A DNA stretch of 40,101 nucleotides, from the NCBI GenBank assembly GCA_020536535.1, contig JAHLWZ010000911.1, forward strand, positions 10,358 to 50,458, read 5' to 3'. Shown here one piece after another: positions 1-9,629 of this stretch (its first letter is position 1; each line of letters begins with the position of its first letter). Source of the DNA: Pelomyxa schiedti (Eukaryota; Evosea; Pelobiontida; Pelomyxidae). The notes under the pieces are model-generated. The model saw nothing but the letters and a program-made list of their open reading frames with translations. It did no database searches and was not told where the DNA came from. Both the position numbers and the translations under genes were made by a program.

Positions 1-292
1 GATGGCACATTTAGTTATGACAGTGGGACGGTGTCGATCCTCCCTCCCTTGTGCCTTGCTGCTTGACACCAAATCAATTTCAGAGTAGGCAGTTTGCTTA
101 TGGCCGCCTTGTAGGAGGAGGGAGCAAATATGCGCTGTTTGAGATGAATGGCGGTGAAGCGCCGCCGATCCACGGTACCTTGTTGTATCTCTCTCTTTCT
201 TGTTGTGGTCACTGTCATCCCAAGACAAAATTACATTCACTCACCCTCGGGAGATACTCTTCTTGGGAAGGACATACACCCGGGAAGGATGA
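1..292 (+). CDS. 3' end of an unrecognised spliced gene (partial)
   Basis: The left window edge cuts this gene, so only the last exons are present. Reading frame 1 starts DGTFSYDSGT. A 53-bp GT..AG intron (31-83) leads to an exon reading RQFAYGRLVGGGSKYALFEM, and a 50-bp intron (175-224) leads to a last exon ITFTHPREILFLGRTYTREG, stop at 290-292. Both introns have the size typical of this window, and both joins keep the frame. The product was not recognised; no catalytic motif or membrane segment is visible in this fragment. The stop lies 74 bp from the stop of the convergent Rho-like gene. A longer open frame running on to about position 502 was rejected, because it is antisense to the C-terminal Rho exons. 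Confidence 0.5.
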
Positions 293-366
293 CACCCATC
301 ATAGTTTTTACTTGGTACGCAGAGTGAATGAAAGCTTCAGAAATGTTTTTTTGTTTTGTTTTGTTT

Positions 367-1240
367 TTAGGTGAGCATTGATTTGACGGCAGCTTGGAAG
401 ATAGATGAAAGGCCTGTAGTGAGTGGTGAGGTAGAGGCGTTTGTTGTTTTAGAGATGTATACTGAAGTACCCAGTTTGGAGCTGGAACTGCACTGTATGT
501 AGGCAACAGCACCAATTTCAAGTGCCAGTGCATCCCCCTCAGACTTACTAACAGGGACTAAGTTGCGTTTTTTCAGTATTCTGAGAGCACTTGCGTTGTC
601 TGTGATTCATTAGGCTTGTTTATTGACATGTAAACAAGGAGGAGACACAAACCAACGCGGTCAATGTGTGTCCCGATGAGTATGATTTTGGCTGCAGGGC
701 AGTGGTGTTGCAGTTCTGGTATCCACTTGGACTTGGCGTTTTTGAATGAGGTTGGATTCATAACCGAAAAGCAGACCAAACCAACCTGCATATGGCTCTC
801 AGAGAAAAGTAATTGTGAACTTAGCTTACATCAACTCCAAGGTAAGCAACTGGTCTGTACTCGTCGTACTCATCCATTCCTGAGGTGTCTCTTACTGTAA
901 AAACGGTGTGGAAATGGTGAGAAGTGCAAACAAAAAAACAAAAGCATCTTTGGTGACTTACAAGACATGGTGTGTGAAACTCCATCAACTTCCACAGTTG
1001 CAGAGTAAGTTTTCTATACGATTTAATCCAGGAGTAGTTGCGCAGAAACACACACACGTCGGTTGTCTGTTCATATTCTTCAGGCATCTCCCCGTTGAGA
1101 AACGCATGGAGCAGGCAACTCTATTATGGGTGGCGCTGTTAACACAAAATGCTGCTGTGGACCTTCGTGACACCCATAATTACCTTCCCCACGTAGGTGT
1201 CTCCAATAAGGAGGGCCTTTATTGGTGTAGCTTTGGCCAT
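367..1240 (-). CDS. Atypical Rho-family GTPase-like protein
   Basis: Seven exons join in frame: 1184-1240, 1058-1120, 962-1013, 830-894, 653-785, 471-599 and 367-413, giving about 181 residues with introns of 44-67 bp. Family features are clear: P-loop GDTYVGKSCLL, switch II RDTSGMDEYDEYRPVAY, the block NPTSFKNAKSKWIPELQHHC, and the guanine motif region ILIGTHID. Rho proteins normally have GDGAVGK and DTAGQ. Here the residue equivalent to Gly12 is Thr, that equivalent to Gln61 is Met, and Ala59 is Ser, so GTP hydrolysis is predicted to be weak or absent, as in Rnd proteins. The SAL motif is degenerate (CSSSS). The C-terminus ends VKSMLT with no polybasic stretch and no CaaX box, so prenylation is not expected. 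It could be a pseudoenzyme; all frames and splice sites are intact, so a dead gene is less likely. Confidence 0.85.
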
Positions 1241-1394
1241 CACCGTTCGTTTTATCGTTTCTTTGGTTTGTTTTTATTTGAACCCGCACGAACTTCTTTA
1301 TTAGAGGACGGAAAAAACAATCTCGGTTTAGCTTTTTGTATTTTTTCCCCTACCAATCTGCTATCTATTATCGCAATATGCGTTGTGCTTGTTT

Positions 1395-4300
1395 TTACAA
1401 TTGTAAGTGATATCCCACGTGAGGCACCACTAGGCCTTCACCTTGGTACTCGTGGTAGTCAAATCTAATACGGCCATATCCCCCAATCCCACCAGTGTAT
1501 GTGCTGTTGGGCTTGGTCCCAGCTTCACTCGGTAGTGGTGCCTCTGGCAGTATGGTGAAAGATTCCGATAGCCTAGCAGCTATCACCGGCGGCGGCTGGC
1601 TGTGCTTGCAGCAAGCTCCCCCATTTCCCCCCAGGCAGTGCACTTCCCCCGTGTTGCTCAGCATAGTCTCCGCTTGCAGCACTATGCTCCCTCCCGCCCC
1701 CCCTCCTCCTCCCCCTCCGCCCCCGCCCCCGCTTCCGCTTCCCCCTCCGGATTCTGAGGCGGAATTTGTGTTGGCGGGCGAGCCGTTTTCGCCGTCTGCG
1801 GCGATGGTCCCGTGGTTGATGATGCTTTTGGCACAGATGTGGATCACCCCGCCTCCTCGCCCGCCGCGCCCTGCTTCTATGACTTCTTTGACTGTTTCAT
1901 TGTCTGTGCACGGGAGTTAGGGGGCGAAGAACTGGTCGTTAGTGTTTAGGTGGAACGAACTGACCTTGGCCGAAAATGAAGCCGGATCCACCTCCAGCTC
2001 CCATCCAGGGAGGGACTAAATCCTCATTCCCATGCATAAGACCTCCCTGTGGCAAATCAGAAGAACCTGTGCCGCGAGTTCCAAAACCACCACCGCCACC
2101 GCCACAGCAATGCACTGTGGGAGAGCATGTGGCGCTACCACCCCCACCGCCTCCACCATTGGGTTCCCTGCATTCACATCCAGTTCTAATTGGAGAGTCA
2201 CCCTAGATTGAATTACAACGCATAGGGAAGTGTTTGGAGTACCTGGAATCCAACGCCAGAATAACCTATGAATCGAGTAGCTCTGCCCCCTGCATAACCT
2301 TTCCCAGACATATCGATTGCCCCACCTTTCTCTATCGTTAAACTTTCAAGCACCTGAGATTGATGAATACATTAACACAACAAATAAGGGAGTATACTCT
2401 CAACTTGAGCCATCCCCCACAGCACCCATCCCATGCTGGGGCAGTGAGAACCCCTTTTGGCTTCACTTGTACCGTTTTAAACTGGTAAAACCGTCCAGGT
2501 TTCAGGACAACATGATTTGTAACAACCTGCATAAAATTAGTATTTTACATTGATAAACTTGACCCAACCAAGTGTCCATCTGCTCCACACCCAGTGTCAA
2601 TCTTTGTAGATCGGGGTGCTAGAGAGCCGAGGGATCCTATTACTGGCCGAAGATCAGGTAGCTCAATTACAGGAAGTTCTAAAAAGTGTGAGAATCAAGC
2701 CAGACGCATCTCAATAATAATATTTAATATTATTCACGGTTAATTGCTTTTTATTACAATGATTTGGGACAAACGGGCAACACATGGTTCCCAGTTCTGG
2801 CTCGGCATACTTCCAGCATTCAAGTTTTGTATTATAGCGTTCTTTTCCCACACTACTTCTATGTCACTTGTACATACTGATGCTACTTTGTTTTCAGACA
2901 CCAGATTTTTCAATCTACCAATAACTTGTGCTAAGACTTTGCACTGTGCTCGTAACTCTTCAATTCTGGACTTGGCTATAAGATCTGCTATCAAAGAGGC
3001 TTCCCTCTCCGACACAACTCTACGCAATTCATTAAAGACCATCTGTTCAGATAAGTTTGTTGAAATGCCGCGGCCATTGTCTACCTGGATATGCAAAGCT
3101 GATCTCTCAGTGGCAATGTCTAAAGAGGCACACGTATCAGATACTACGCTGTATTTTTCAGTGAGGTTAACAAGTTGTTGTTGCACAGCAGTCACTCTTC
3201 TTTCAATCAAATTCCGTAACTCAGAAACAGCTTCCTCTATAGTTGCAATGTTGTGCCCCTTGTGGGTTCTGGAGTATGTTACCAACAGGAAACCACTTGT
3301 GCACTCACCCCATCACAGAACACATTGGACAAACAAGAGTTTCATCATCCCTACAGTAGAGCTCTAGGGAATATGACGGGTGTTCGGCACAAATAAAGGT
3401 GCTCTTGGGTATTTGCTTCAGAGGGATCTTGCTATGAGTAAGATGAGGAATGCGAGGGGAAAAACCTGACCCGCTTATGCTTTTGTTGTAGTTGGGTTGT
3501 GTGGCTGTTGTTAAAACATTTGTTGCACAGGGAACCCGGGCAGTTTATACAATAAACTGTTGCTGGATTTTTCTCGCACTCTTCACACATTGTGGACATT
3601 GTAACACCTTGAGGAAGACTAGCAATAACATCTTCACTGAAAGTAAGTGTTGAGTCATCAGAATCAGTGAGGTCATTCTTGGCTTTCGTGCCTTAAACTG
3701 AATTAATAATTGCCTATTCCTCAGGGGGATGAAGTACTTTGGCTCTCCATGGCTTCTAGTATGGTTGTGTCAAGTGGAAGCCCAACGGAACCGTTTTCTG
3801 GCCTAGCTGTTTGCAGTTTACATTTCTGACAAAAAAACCTGTTATTACTGGCTTGGCAGACCAGCTCAAGACACTCTAGGAAGGGGGGAAAAAAGCATCA
3901 ATAGTAAGATACTAACACCAAAAAACAAGGTATGCGCACCCTCACAAAAAGTGTGATAGCAAGATAACAGCCTAGGAGCCTTCAATCCAGTTGGTTTGTA
4001 TGGTTCATAGCATATAGAACATGAAAAATCTAATTCCAAGTTATCCCATAAAGTAAGAATTGGTTTTTGTTTTTGTTTTTGTTTTTGTTTTTGTTTTTGT
4101 TTTTTTTTGTTTTTGTTTTTGTAAAAGTGCCTTCAGGAGTTAGGTTCCTCTTTTGTGTCTGAGGCAGAATGGCAGAGGTACTTCCTTTTGCAGCCGCAAA
4201 AGCAGCAGCAAGCGCCTGTGGGCTCGTGGCACCAGACTGCGTAGGAAGTGACCCTTTGGACGGCGAGGAGGCCCGCCTCTTACGCAGAGTCTTGAACAAG

Positions 4301-4656
4301 TTATCCGTACTTCTCTCCTTTCTGCCCTCGAACAGCGGTAGTGCCGCCACAGGCGATTGAAGCGAAGCTGAAGCGGAAGCCGAAGACGAAGGTGGAGTCC
4401 CCAAAGGCGAGGGGCAGAGGGACGAGGAGGAAGAGGGAGAGGGAGAAGACGAAGACGTCTGCCTATGGTGCTGGTGCTGGTGCAGGGCGGGAAGGCTGGC
4501 CGAGGTGGACAGGCCACAGGAGGAAAATTCAGAGGCTGAGCCAACTCCTATTACTGAATCGGACTTGCGTTTGCTCTTCTTGTCATCCTTCTCACCCGAG
4601 TCTCTGTCTGAGACCTCGTCCTTGTCCTTGTGCCTGTCGTGTTTAATCAATTTCAT
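1395..4656 (-). CDS. TRIM-like RING/B-box/coiled-coil protein with glycine-rich C-terminus
   Basis: This multi-exon gene starts at 4656 (MKLIKHDRHKDK) with a basic, Ser-rich, low-complexity N-terminus (exon 4182-4656). After a 152-bp intron follows a RING finger split by a 64-bp intron (3876-3939): CSICYEPY, then SCYHTFCEEC, then RFFCQKC. Next come two B-box-like zinc modules around 3300-3600 (CEECEKNPATVYCINC; CAEHPSYSLELYCRDD) and a coiled coil at about 2800-3260. The remainder (1395-2650) is dominated by glycine, with blocks such as TAPAWDGCCGG, AIDMSGKGYAGG, a run of consecutive glycines and GGIGGYGRIRFDY. RING plus B-box plus coiled coil is the TRIM arrangement, so E3 ubiquitin ligase activity is expected. 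The glycine-rich tail was not matched to a named domain. The join of the first exon to the RING is the least certain; the phase fits, but the intron is long and carries a simple repeat. Confidence 0.75.
4062..4122. repeat. (TTTTTG)n hexanucleotide microsatellite
   Basis: About ten tandem TTTTTG units, interrupted once by a run of nine T. On the minus strand this is CAAAAA, and one frame would read as a Lys/Asn run. I place it inside the long first intron (4030-4181) of the TRIM-like gene, because splicing over it joins a phase-1 donor at 4181 to the RING exon in frame. Confidence 0.85.
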
Positions 4657-4763
4657 CTTTTCGTTTTTTTTTTGGTGCCACACGAGAGGAATCTCGTGTT
4701 TCGTCGAACGAGAGAAGTACTGCATACGAAAGAAGAAAATCGGGAATGGTTCTGTGGTGGAAG
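4657..4763. promoter_or_regulatory. Short divergent promoter region
   Basis: About 107 bp separates the start codons of the minus-strand TRIM-like gene (4656) and the plus-strand small membrane protein (4764; an alternative ATG is at 4746). It must contain both 5' regions. The plus strand has a run of nine to ten T at 4663-4673. No TATA box or other recognisable element was found. Confidence 0.35.
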
Positions 4764-5191
4764 ATGGCGATGTCGGGCGTTGCAGTTGCGTTTTCAGAGG
4801 CGGCGGCGTTGTGTTGCGGAATTGGAATCCTGGTCGTGGCTGTTCGCTCTGAGGAATGTGCAACTGACAGTTTGGGTTCTGTATCTTCAGAGTCTGAGTC
4901 GCGGGACTGCGGACTGTTTGTGGCGTTCATTGTTCTTTCTGTTGTTGGAAATTCATTGTGGGGTCCTATCATGGCTCTTTTGCTGAACAAGTGGTGCGTT
5001 TGCAGTTTTACCGTGAATTAAGGAGTGAAATAAATGAATTGGATTGAGGGCCTGTCTATTTTCTTCAATCTTGCTATTAGGTACGAACCAATGGGATATA
5101 TATTCAAGTTGCTTTGTTGTGGCTGCTTTGTAGTCACTGTAGTGGCGGCATTCATTGGGAAAAGTTCTATTGACACCCTCAAGGTTTTGAT
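4764..5191 (+). CDS. Small multispan membrane protein, possibly TMEM50/Vps68-like
   Basis: Predicted exons are 4764-4997, 5049-5080 and 5143-5191 (104 residues, introns 51 and 62 bp). The first exon holds two hydrophobic segments, one near AALCCGIGILVVAV and one near LFVAFIVLSVVGNSLWG. The joined second and third exons read GLSIFFNLAISGGIHWEK. TMEM50/Vps68 proteins are small, with four hydrophobic segments, and end in a GIAVFFQNAFIFFGG-like segment, which this resembles. The family is about 150-180 residues, so this is short and may lack an N-terminal exon. ATG 4746 would add six residues. The antisense strand also has an open frame (4643-4990), but it is polar and unlike any family I know. 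The gene is likely; the family assignment is tentative. Confidence 0.45.
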
Positions 5192-5420
5192 TTCCCATGG
5201 TCAAAAACCAAGCCAATGACTGAAAGCACAGTGTAGCTTGCATAAATACAGACACGGTAGTCATTCTCGCCATAATATCTTGTGCTGTAAATTACCTTGC
5301 GGTTGCATGTGTTTTCCCCTGCCTCGTTCTTTTGCTCGGTATTTATTTGACGCCACTATTCTCCAGAATGTATGAGCGGCACATAACCTTAGCCTTTAAG
5401 CTTACTTATCAGGCAGGCAA

Positions 5421-6131
5421 ATGAGATTGGAATCGCATCGCACATTGATGACTTCATCTGCATTTCCTTTTTCTGTTGATTTCTTTTCGGATTCAATTGG
5501 ATTCAAAGTATATACTTCATACAACGTATTTCTTATTCTTAGTACTTAGGGGAAACTAGGAATGTCCATGAGCCCTGGAAAGACAATCGGCAAATTTGCA
5601 CGGGACCTCGAAATGGATGTTAAGAGTATCAAATCAGTGCACAACTGCACCAAAGTCGTTGTACTACTACAAGAAGCAGAGTTTGCCGAGATAGGTCTTC
5701 CCAGTATCTCGAAGTACAATGAAATGCTTCATGATAATGGAATTGAACTCATTCACTTTCCTGTTCATGATAAAGTAAGTACTCACAAATAAATATACTG
5801 TAAAAAATAATGCCATAAAGTGGATTCCAGACAGCATGTCTGCATTTCACAAGCTAATCACCCACCTATGCAATCTTCTCAATGATGGTGAAACTATCCT
5901 GGTCCATTGCAGTGGCGGCAAAGGCCGCACAGCAACCGTTGTCATTGCGTGCCTGTTGTATGCACGAATGTCATCTTCTGTTGGAACTGCGATTGCAGTG
6001 ACAAGGAAAACTCGCCCAGGTCAGTTCCTTTGTGCCAACTTAAACACTCACCCAAAAAAGGCACCATCAAAAACCCATTGCAACAATTCTTCCTCCACTG
6101 GTGGTACCACACGTACATCAAAGGAGTTTGA
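5421..6131 (+). CDS. Dual-specificity/tyrosine phosphatase, CDKN3 (KAP)-like
   Basis: Four exons (5421-5507, 5550-5778, 5831-6019, 6061-6131) give 191 residues; introns are 41-52 bp. The signature HCSGGKGRT matches the Cys-phosphatase loop HCx5R(S/T), with catalytic Cys and Arg present. The Asp in FPVHDK,about 50 residues upstream, may be the general acid. The order SDSIGFKGKLGMSMSPGK, then a mid-domain PVHD, then HCSGGKGRT and TRPGTIKNPLQQF follows the compact CDKN3/KAP layout (family about 210 residues), which dephosphorylates Cdk2 in animals. Other small dual-specificity phosphatases are possible. The ATG at 5421 is chosen because its exon joins in phase and supplies the strand before the PGK motif; an ATG at 5562 would truncate the fold. 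An AATAAA at 6234 lies just downstream. Confidence 0.85.
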
Positions 6132-6273
6132 TAGCTGTTGTGCTCAAGGATGTATTTTCTTTTGTTGCATTCTGTATTCACCTTTTTTTTCTATCTGTTG
6201 CACTTGAAAAAAAACGAGTTGTGGCATCTAAAAAATAAAAGAATCATTGCTAAAAGAACCCTTTTTTAAAAAT

Positions 6274-8058
6274 TCAGACTAGGGAGTTGCCTAGAGCCTC
6301 CAGGAAACCTTCACTGTTTACTGTCACCCCAATTCTATGTGGGCCAGTTGGATCCAGTACAAATGAGGAATACCCAGCGTGTCTATGCATACAAATGTGG
6401 CCTTGTGCATAAGTTACAAAGGATCCTGGGTAGACTGCCTCATATGTAGTGAGAGGGTCATGTGGGCAGGTGCCGTTTATCTACATAGAAAAAGAAATGC
6501 TCTGTGAGGAAGTAATGTCAGGGAGGGCTGTGAGTCTCACCCGAGTTCTGAATATTCCACTTCTGTATTCAAACCACTCACGTAAGAGTAAACCAACAAC
6601 CTCGGCGTCAGTGAATGGCTTTGTAGTTGCAGAGTCTCCAAACCTTTGTTTTTTTTTGTACGTCAGAACAGCAGAGCATGTTTAAAGGAAAAAAACCTCA
6701 ATAGCTCCTCGCACTTGGGACCTGTAAACCAGTTCTTTGTTGTAACTGTTGTATTGATGAAGGACATCGGAATTCCCGTCTCACACACAAAGGAAGCCGA
6801 TTCAAGGTCTTGTTTGATATTATGGTCGGGGTAAAAAGAAAAACTACAAGACGTGAATGACCTATAACTTGAAAAAAAGACTCACCACATTCCCGGTGTG
6901 ATAGGGGCAGCCCTTTTTGGTATAGGAAAGTATATTTCTGCCCACTTCGTTGGTACATCGTCATGCATTCTGCCACCTTGTGCCATGAACACAATGTGCT
7001 GGGTAGAATTAACAGAGAATTGCACAACCGTACTCCTTACCTTAATTTTGCCTGCAAGATCTGGTTGTTTCTTGACGGCAATGGCAACATTTGTCATAGC
7101 ACCGATGCAGATCAAAGTAACCTCCCCTGGATATTGGTTAACCTTGAAGGAGTTAGTCATTAATATAGAATTGCTTCCTTAAGCACTCGCCTGGCTTGCA
7201 ATGAAATCAGCAGCACTGGTTTGAGTTGATGGATCTTCAGTGCGAAGCTCCTCTACCTCAGTTTTGGATAGGAGGAGCATGTCACGAGTAACTCCTTCTG
7301 TTGATGTATACCAAGTTGTTTCAAATCCTGAACGTATGCCTGTGGCAGCTCCGGCTATGACAGGGGCAGATGCACAATTGAACCCAATGCTATTCTGAGA
7401 GCATAATAGGTACAAAGCAAAAAAGCTACACTGTGAATACCGGTTTTCTGGCCGCAACGGAATTGGGTAGTTTTGCGCCAGAGACAATTAGTTCACACAA
7501 TTTGGCACGAAGCTTTGTACACCCATACACGGTTGTGATCTACTCTCAGGTGAGTCAAAAGTGAGACTTAACATCTCCATACTCCCAACAACTCCACATC
7601 TTCCTTTGGAAAGTGCAATAGGGCGAGGAGAGCCAAAGAATCGTCGACATCTGACCCCAAATCAGTGTCAAATATAACTTTCCTTGGTTTCTAGTGCATT
7701 CAATTTAGCTTGAATTAGATGTTGCACGAAAATGCTGAAACAGGTGTCACTCACTGTGGAATTGGTAATAGCAACAAATGGGTCACTCAAAGAGGGAGTG
7801 GCAGAGGCAGAAGCAGAAGCAGAAGCAGAAGTTGTTGTGGAACTGGTGGCACCCAGCCACCTTTGAATGGTTGCTACCTCTTCTGGGCTCATCACCAAAG
7901 GCTAAGCCATAAAAAAACAAAAAAAAAAATTAAACTTGATAGGAATAGATACAAAACCACAATACGGGTGCTTTGGAACGCTCTTTCTCTTTCGTCTCCG
8001 TGTGCTTCAACGAGGCAGCACGTTGCCCTAAGATCTCTGCGAACCCCCCACCCGACAT
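6274..8058 (-). CDS. Inosine-uridine preferring nucleoside hydrolase family protein
   Basis: Ten exons join in frame: 7966-8058, 7755-7901, 7583-7690, 7441-7539, 7191-7394, 7041-7142, 6886-6998, 6697-6843, 6541-6643 and 6274-6480; 440 residues. The calcium and ribose binding signature appears as VIFDTDLGSDVDDSLALL (family DTDPGxDD). ELLGITTVYG, PGEVTLICIGAMTNVAIAV and a C-terminal HDPLTTYEAVYPG complete the fold. The enzyme hydrolyses the N-glycosidic bond of nucleosides in purine/pyrimidine salvage. The protein is longer than the usual 310-350 residues: a low-complexity Ser/Ala stretch follows the N-terminus, and an insertion follows the strand at SAPVIAGAATG. No signal peptide is seen, so a cytosolic location is likely. 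The intron 7143-7190 begins GC (CAG|GCGAGT), a GC-AG intron. The start MSGGGFAEILGQR is the first in-frame ATG of exon 1. Confidence 0.88.
7143..7190 (-). other. GC-AG intron in the nucleoside hydrolase gene
   Basis: Reading the minus strand, exon 5 ends in codons for IASQ and the intron starts GCGAGTGC and ends TTCAAG. Joining gives IASQ|VNQYPGEVTL, a clean phase-0 fit to the family. No GT donor nearby restores the frame. CAG|GCGAGT is close to the known GC donor consensus. Confidence 0.7.
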
Positions 8059-8332
8059 CACTCGGTTTTTTGTTGTTTTTGTTGCCGAAGGAACTCAAAA
8101 ACAAACTCGTTCAATTGAATCTCAGGGAATTCCCAGAACAAGTTCCCAGCAACGGGTGATCTACTGCAAGACGTGCTAGAAGTGAAATACAGGTGGCTCT
8201 TGTGAGGTTAGAATATCTTGTTTTTACAACTTCCAGTCAAACTACTGGTGAATAAAAGCAGCAGAGATGTGAACTGGGTGGTTGGATTGAGGTAATTGCA
8301 GGTGGTGGAGAATTAATTTGGGATTCTAGTGT

Positions 8333-9443
8333 TCACAACAAATTGCAGTGTGTCTTCTTGCCTCGGTCTGTTTTTCCAACGGCAGTCACAACCCGTATTG
8401 CAGTTTCAAAGACTTCATTAAGACCTGGATGCAGGTTTGAATTTGGAAACACTACTAGTGCTGGTATCTATTTAATACTTCAAGAATAGCAACAATAAAA
8501 ACTCAGCTCTATATTATAATAGTAGGAAAGACCTTGTCTTGTTAGAGCAGAGCACTCCACGTAACCTTCGGCCTTTATATCTCTTGCAAGGTGTTCACCT
8601 TGAAGTGGGGTGAGGGGCTCTGAATGTTGCTCTTCCTGTAGTGTGGCTAGTGCTTCGGCATTATCTAGTGGGAGTTGGATTTATTTGAGTATTAGTGCAC
8701 CACATACCTCTCAAGTCGGCCTTGGTACCGACAACAAGAAGTCGGGCACCAGGTTCATAGTGAGTAACCTCTGGAAGAAGGAAGATTAGGAACAGAAGGA
8801 ATTTATCATTTAAATATACCAGGCCACCATTTTGTTTTTACGTTTTTATACGATATGGGGCTCATTACAGAGAAACATGTCATGAAAAGCTACAACTCGT
8901 AAGGTGTATTTAGGTGATAGAATGAAGTTCTACACACATCCGTGTGAGGATAAGCCAATGGCCGCAAACGGTCTAAGTGTGAATTAAAAGAAGAAGAGAG
9001 CGAGTGGAAGGCAAGAAAGAGTGTTACCATAGTCTTCTTGGCCTGCAGTGTCCCACACTAATCTATTATTAGAGTTGAAAGTCAGCCAACAAAAAAGTAG
9101 TGCATACAGCCAATAACGACGGTTTTATTTTCTACTGTAACATTTTTACTGAAGTTATCCTTTGACATATGAGTGTATTCCAAATGGCAAGGGAACTCAC
9201 AAAAACGGTTGGAACGTACTCCGTTGGGAATGCGTTCTTTGTCCAAGAAATCAATAGGCAAGTCTGATACAGTTGGAAACAAAACGATAACGAAACAGAG
9301 GTACCTTTCCAACACAACCATCACCCACAACAACAATCTACCCATTCAAAAAAAAATTAGTTCTGGGGAATAGAAGTCTCTGCTTGCCTACAAGCAGGAA
9401 AAAAAAAGGAAAAAGACGAGGCCCACACCTTGATGGAGGTCAT
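8333..9443 (-). CDS. Rho/Rac small GTPase
   Basis: Ten short exons (9429-9443, 9305-9337, 9201-9263, 9108-9159, 9028-9057, 8938-8972, 8820-8889, 8708-8770, 8533-8664, 8333-8424) give 194 residues, the normal Rho length, starting MTSIK. All motifs are canonical: P-loop VVVGDGCVGKTCLL, switch I EYVPTVFDNFS, switch II WDTAGQEDYDRLRPLAY, guanine specificity GTKAD, and ECSALT. The C-terminus GKKTHCNLL ends in a CaaX box whose last Leu predicts geranylgeranylation and membrane attachment. Such proteins control actin, polarity and phagocytosis through effectors bound in the GTP state. Introns are 41-108 bp. It lies in the same orientation as the nucleoside hydrolase, 274 bp downstream of this gene's stop, and 186 bp beyond the transportin stop, with no sign of co-transcription. 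Confidence 0.93.
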
Positions 9444-9629
9444 TTTTTTGTTTCTTAATTATTTTTCCGTTAAATTCCATGAAGGAACACGGTTCGTAAT
9501 AATAAGAAGATCTGTTCTTTGAAATGTATCGTTTTGTTGCGGTTTGTGTGGATCACAGCAAACACTCGGCCTTTGGTTGGTTTTTGTCTACGAAACGTTG
9601 TAAACTCGCTTCAGAGCCTGTTGTGGGTG

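Noticed and set aside
371-502. Plus-strand frame reading VSIDLTAAWKIDERPVV, seeming to extend the first gene
   Set aside because: It is antisense to the C-terminal exons of the Rho-like gene, whose frame and motifs are far stronger; a 50-bp intron gives a better end at 292.
1495-1920. Plus-strand Pro-rich frame
   Set aside because: Complement of the glycine-rich exon of the TRIM-like gene on the minus strand.
4643-4990. Minus-strand 115-residue frame
   Set aside because: Antisense to the hydrophobic plus-strand protein; no family likeness and no splice support.
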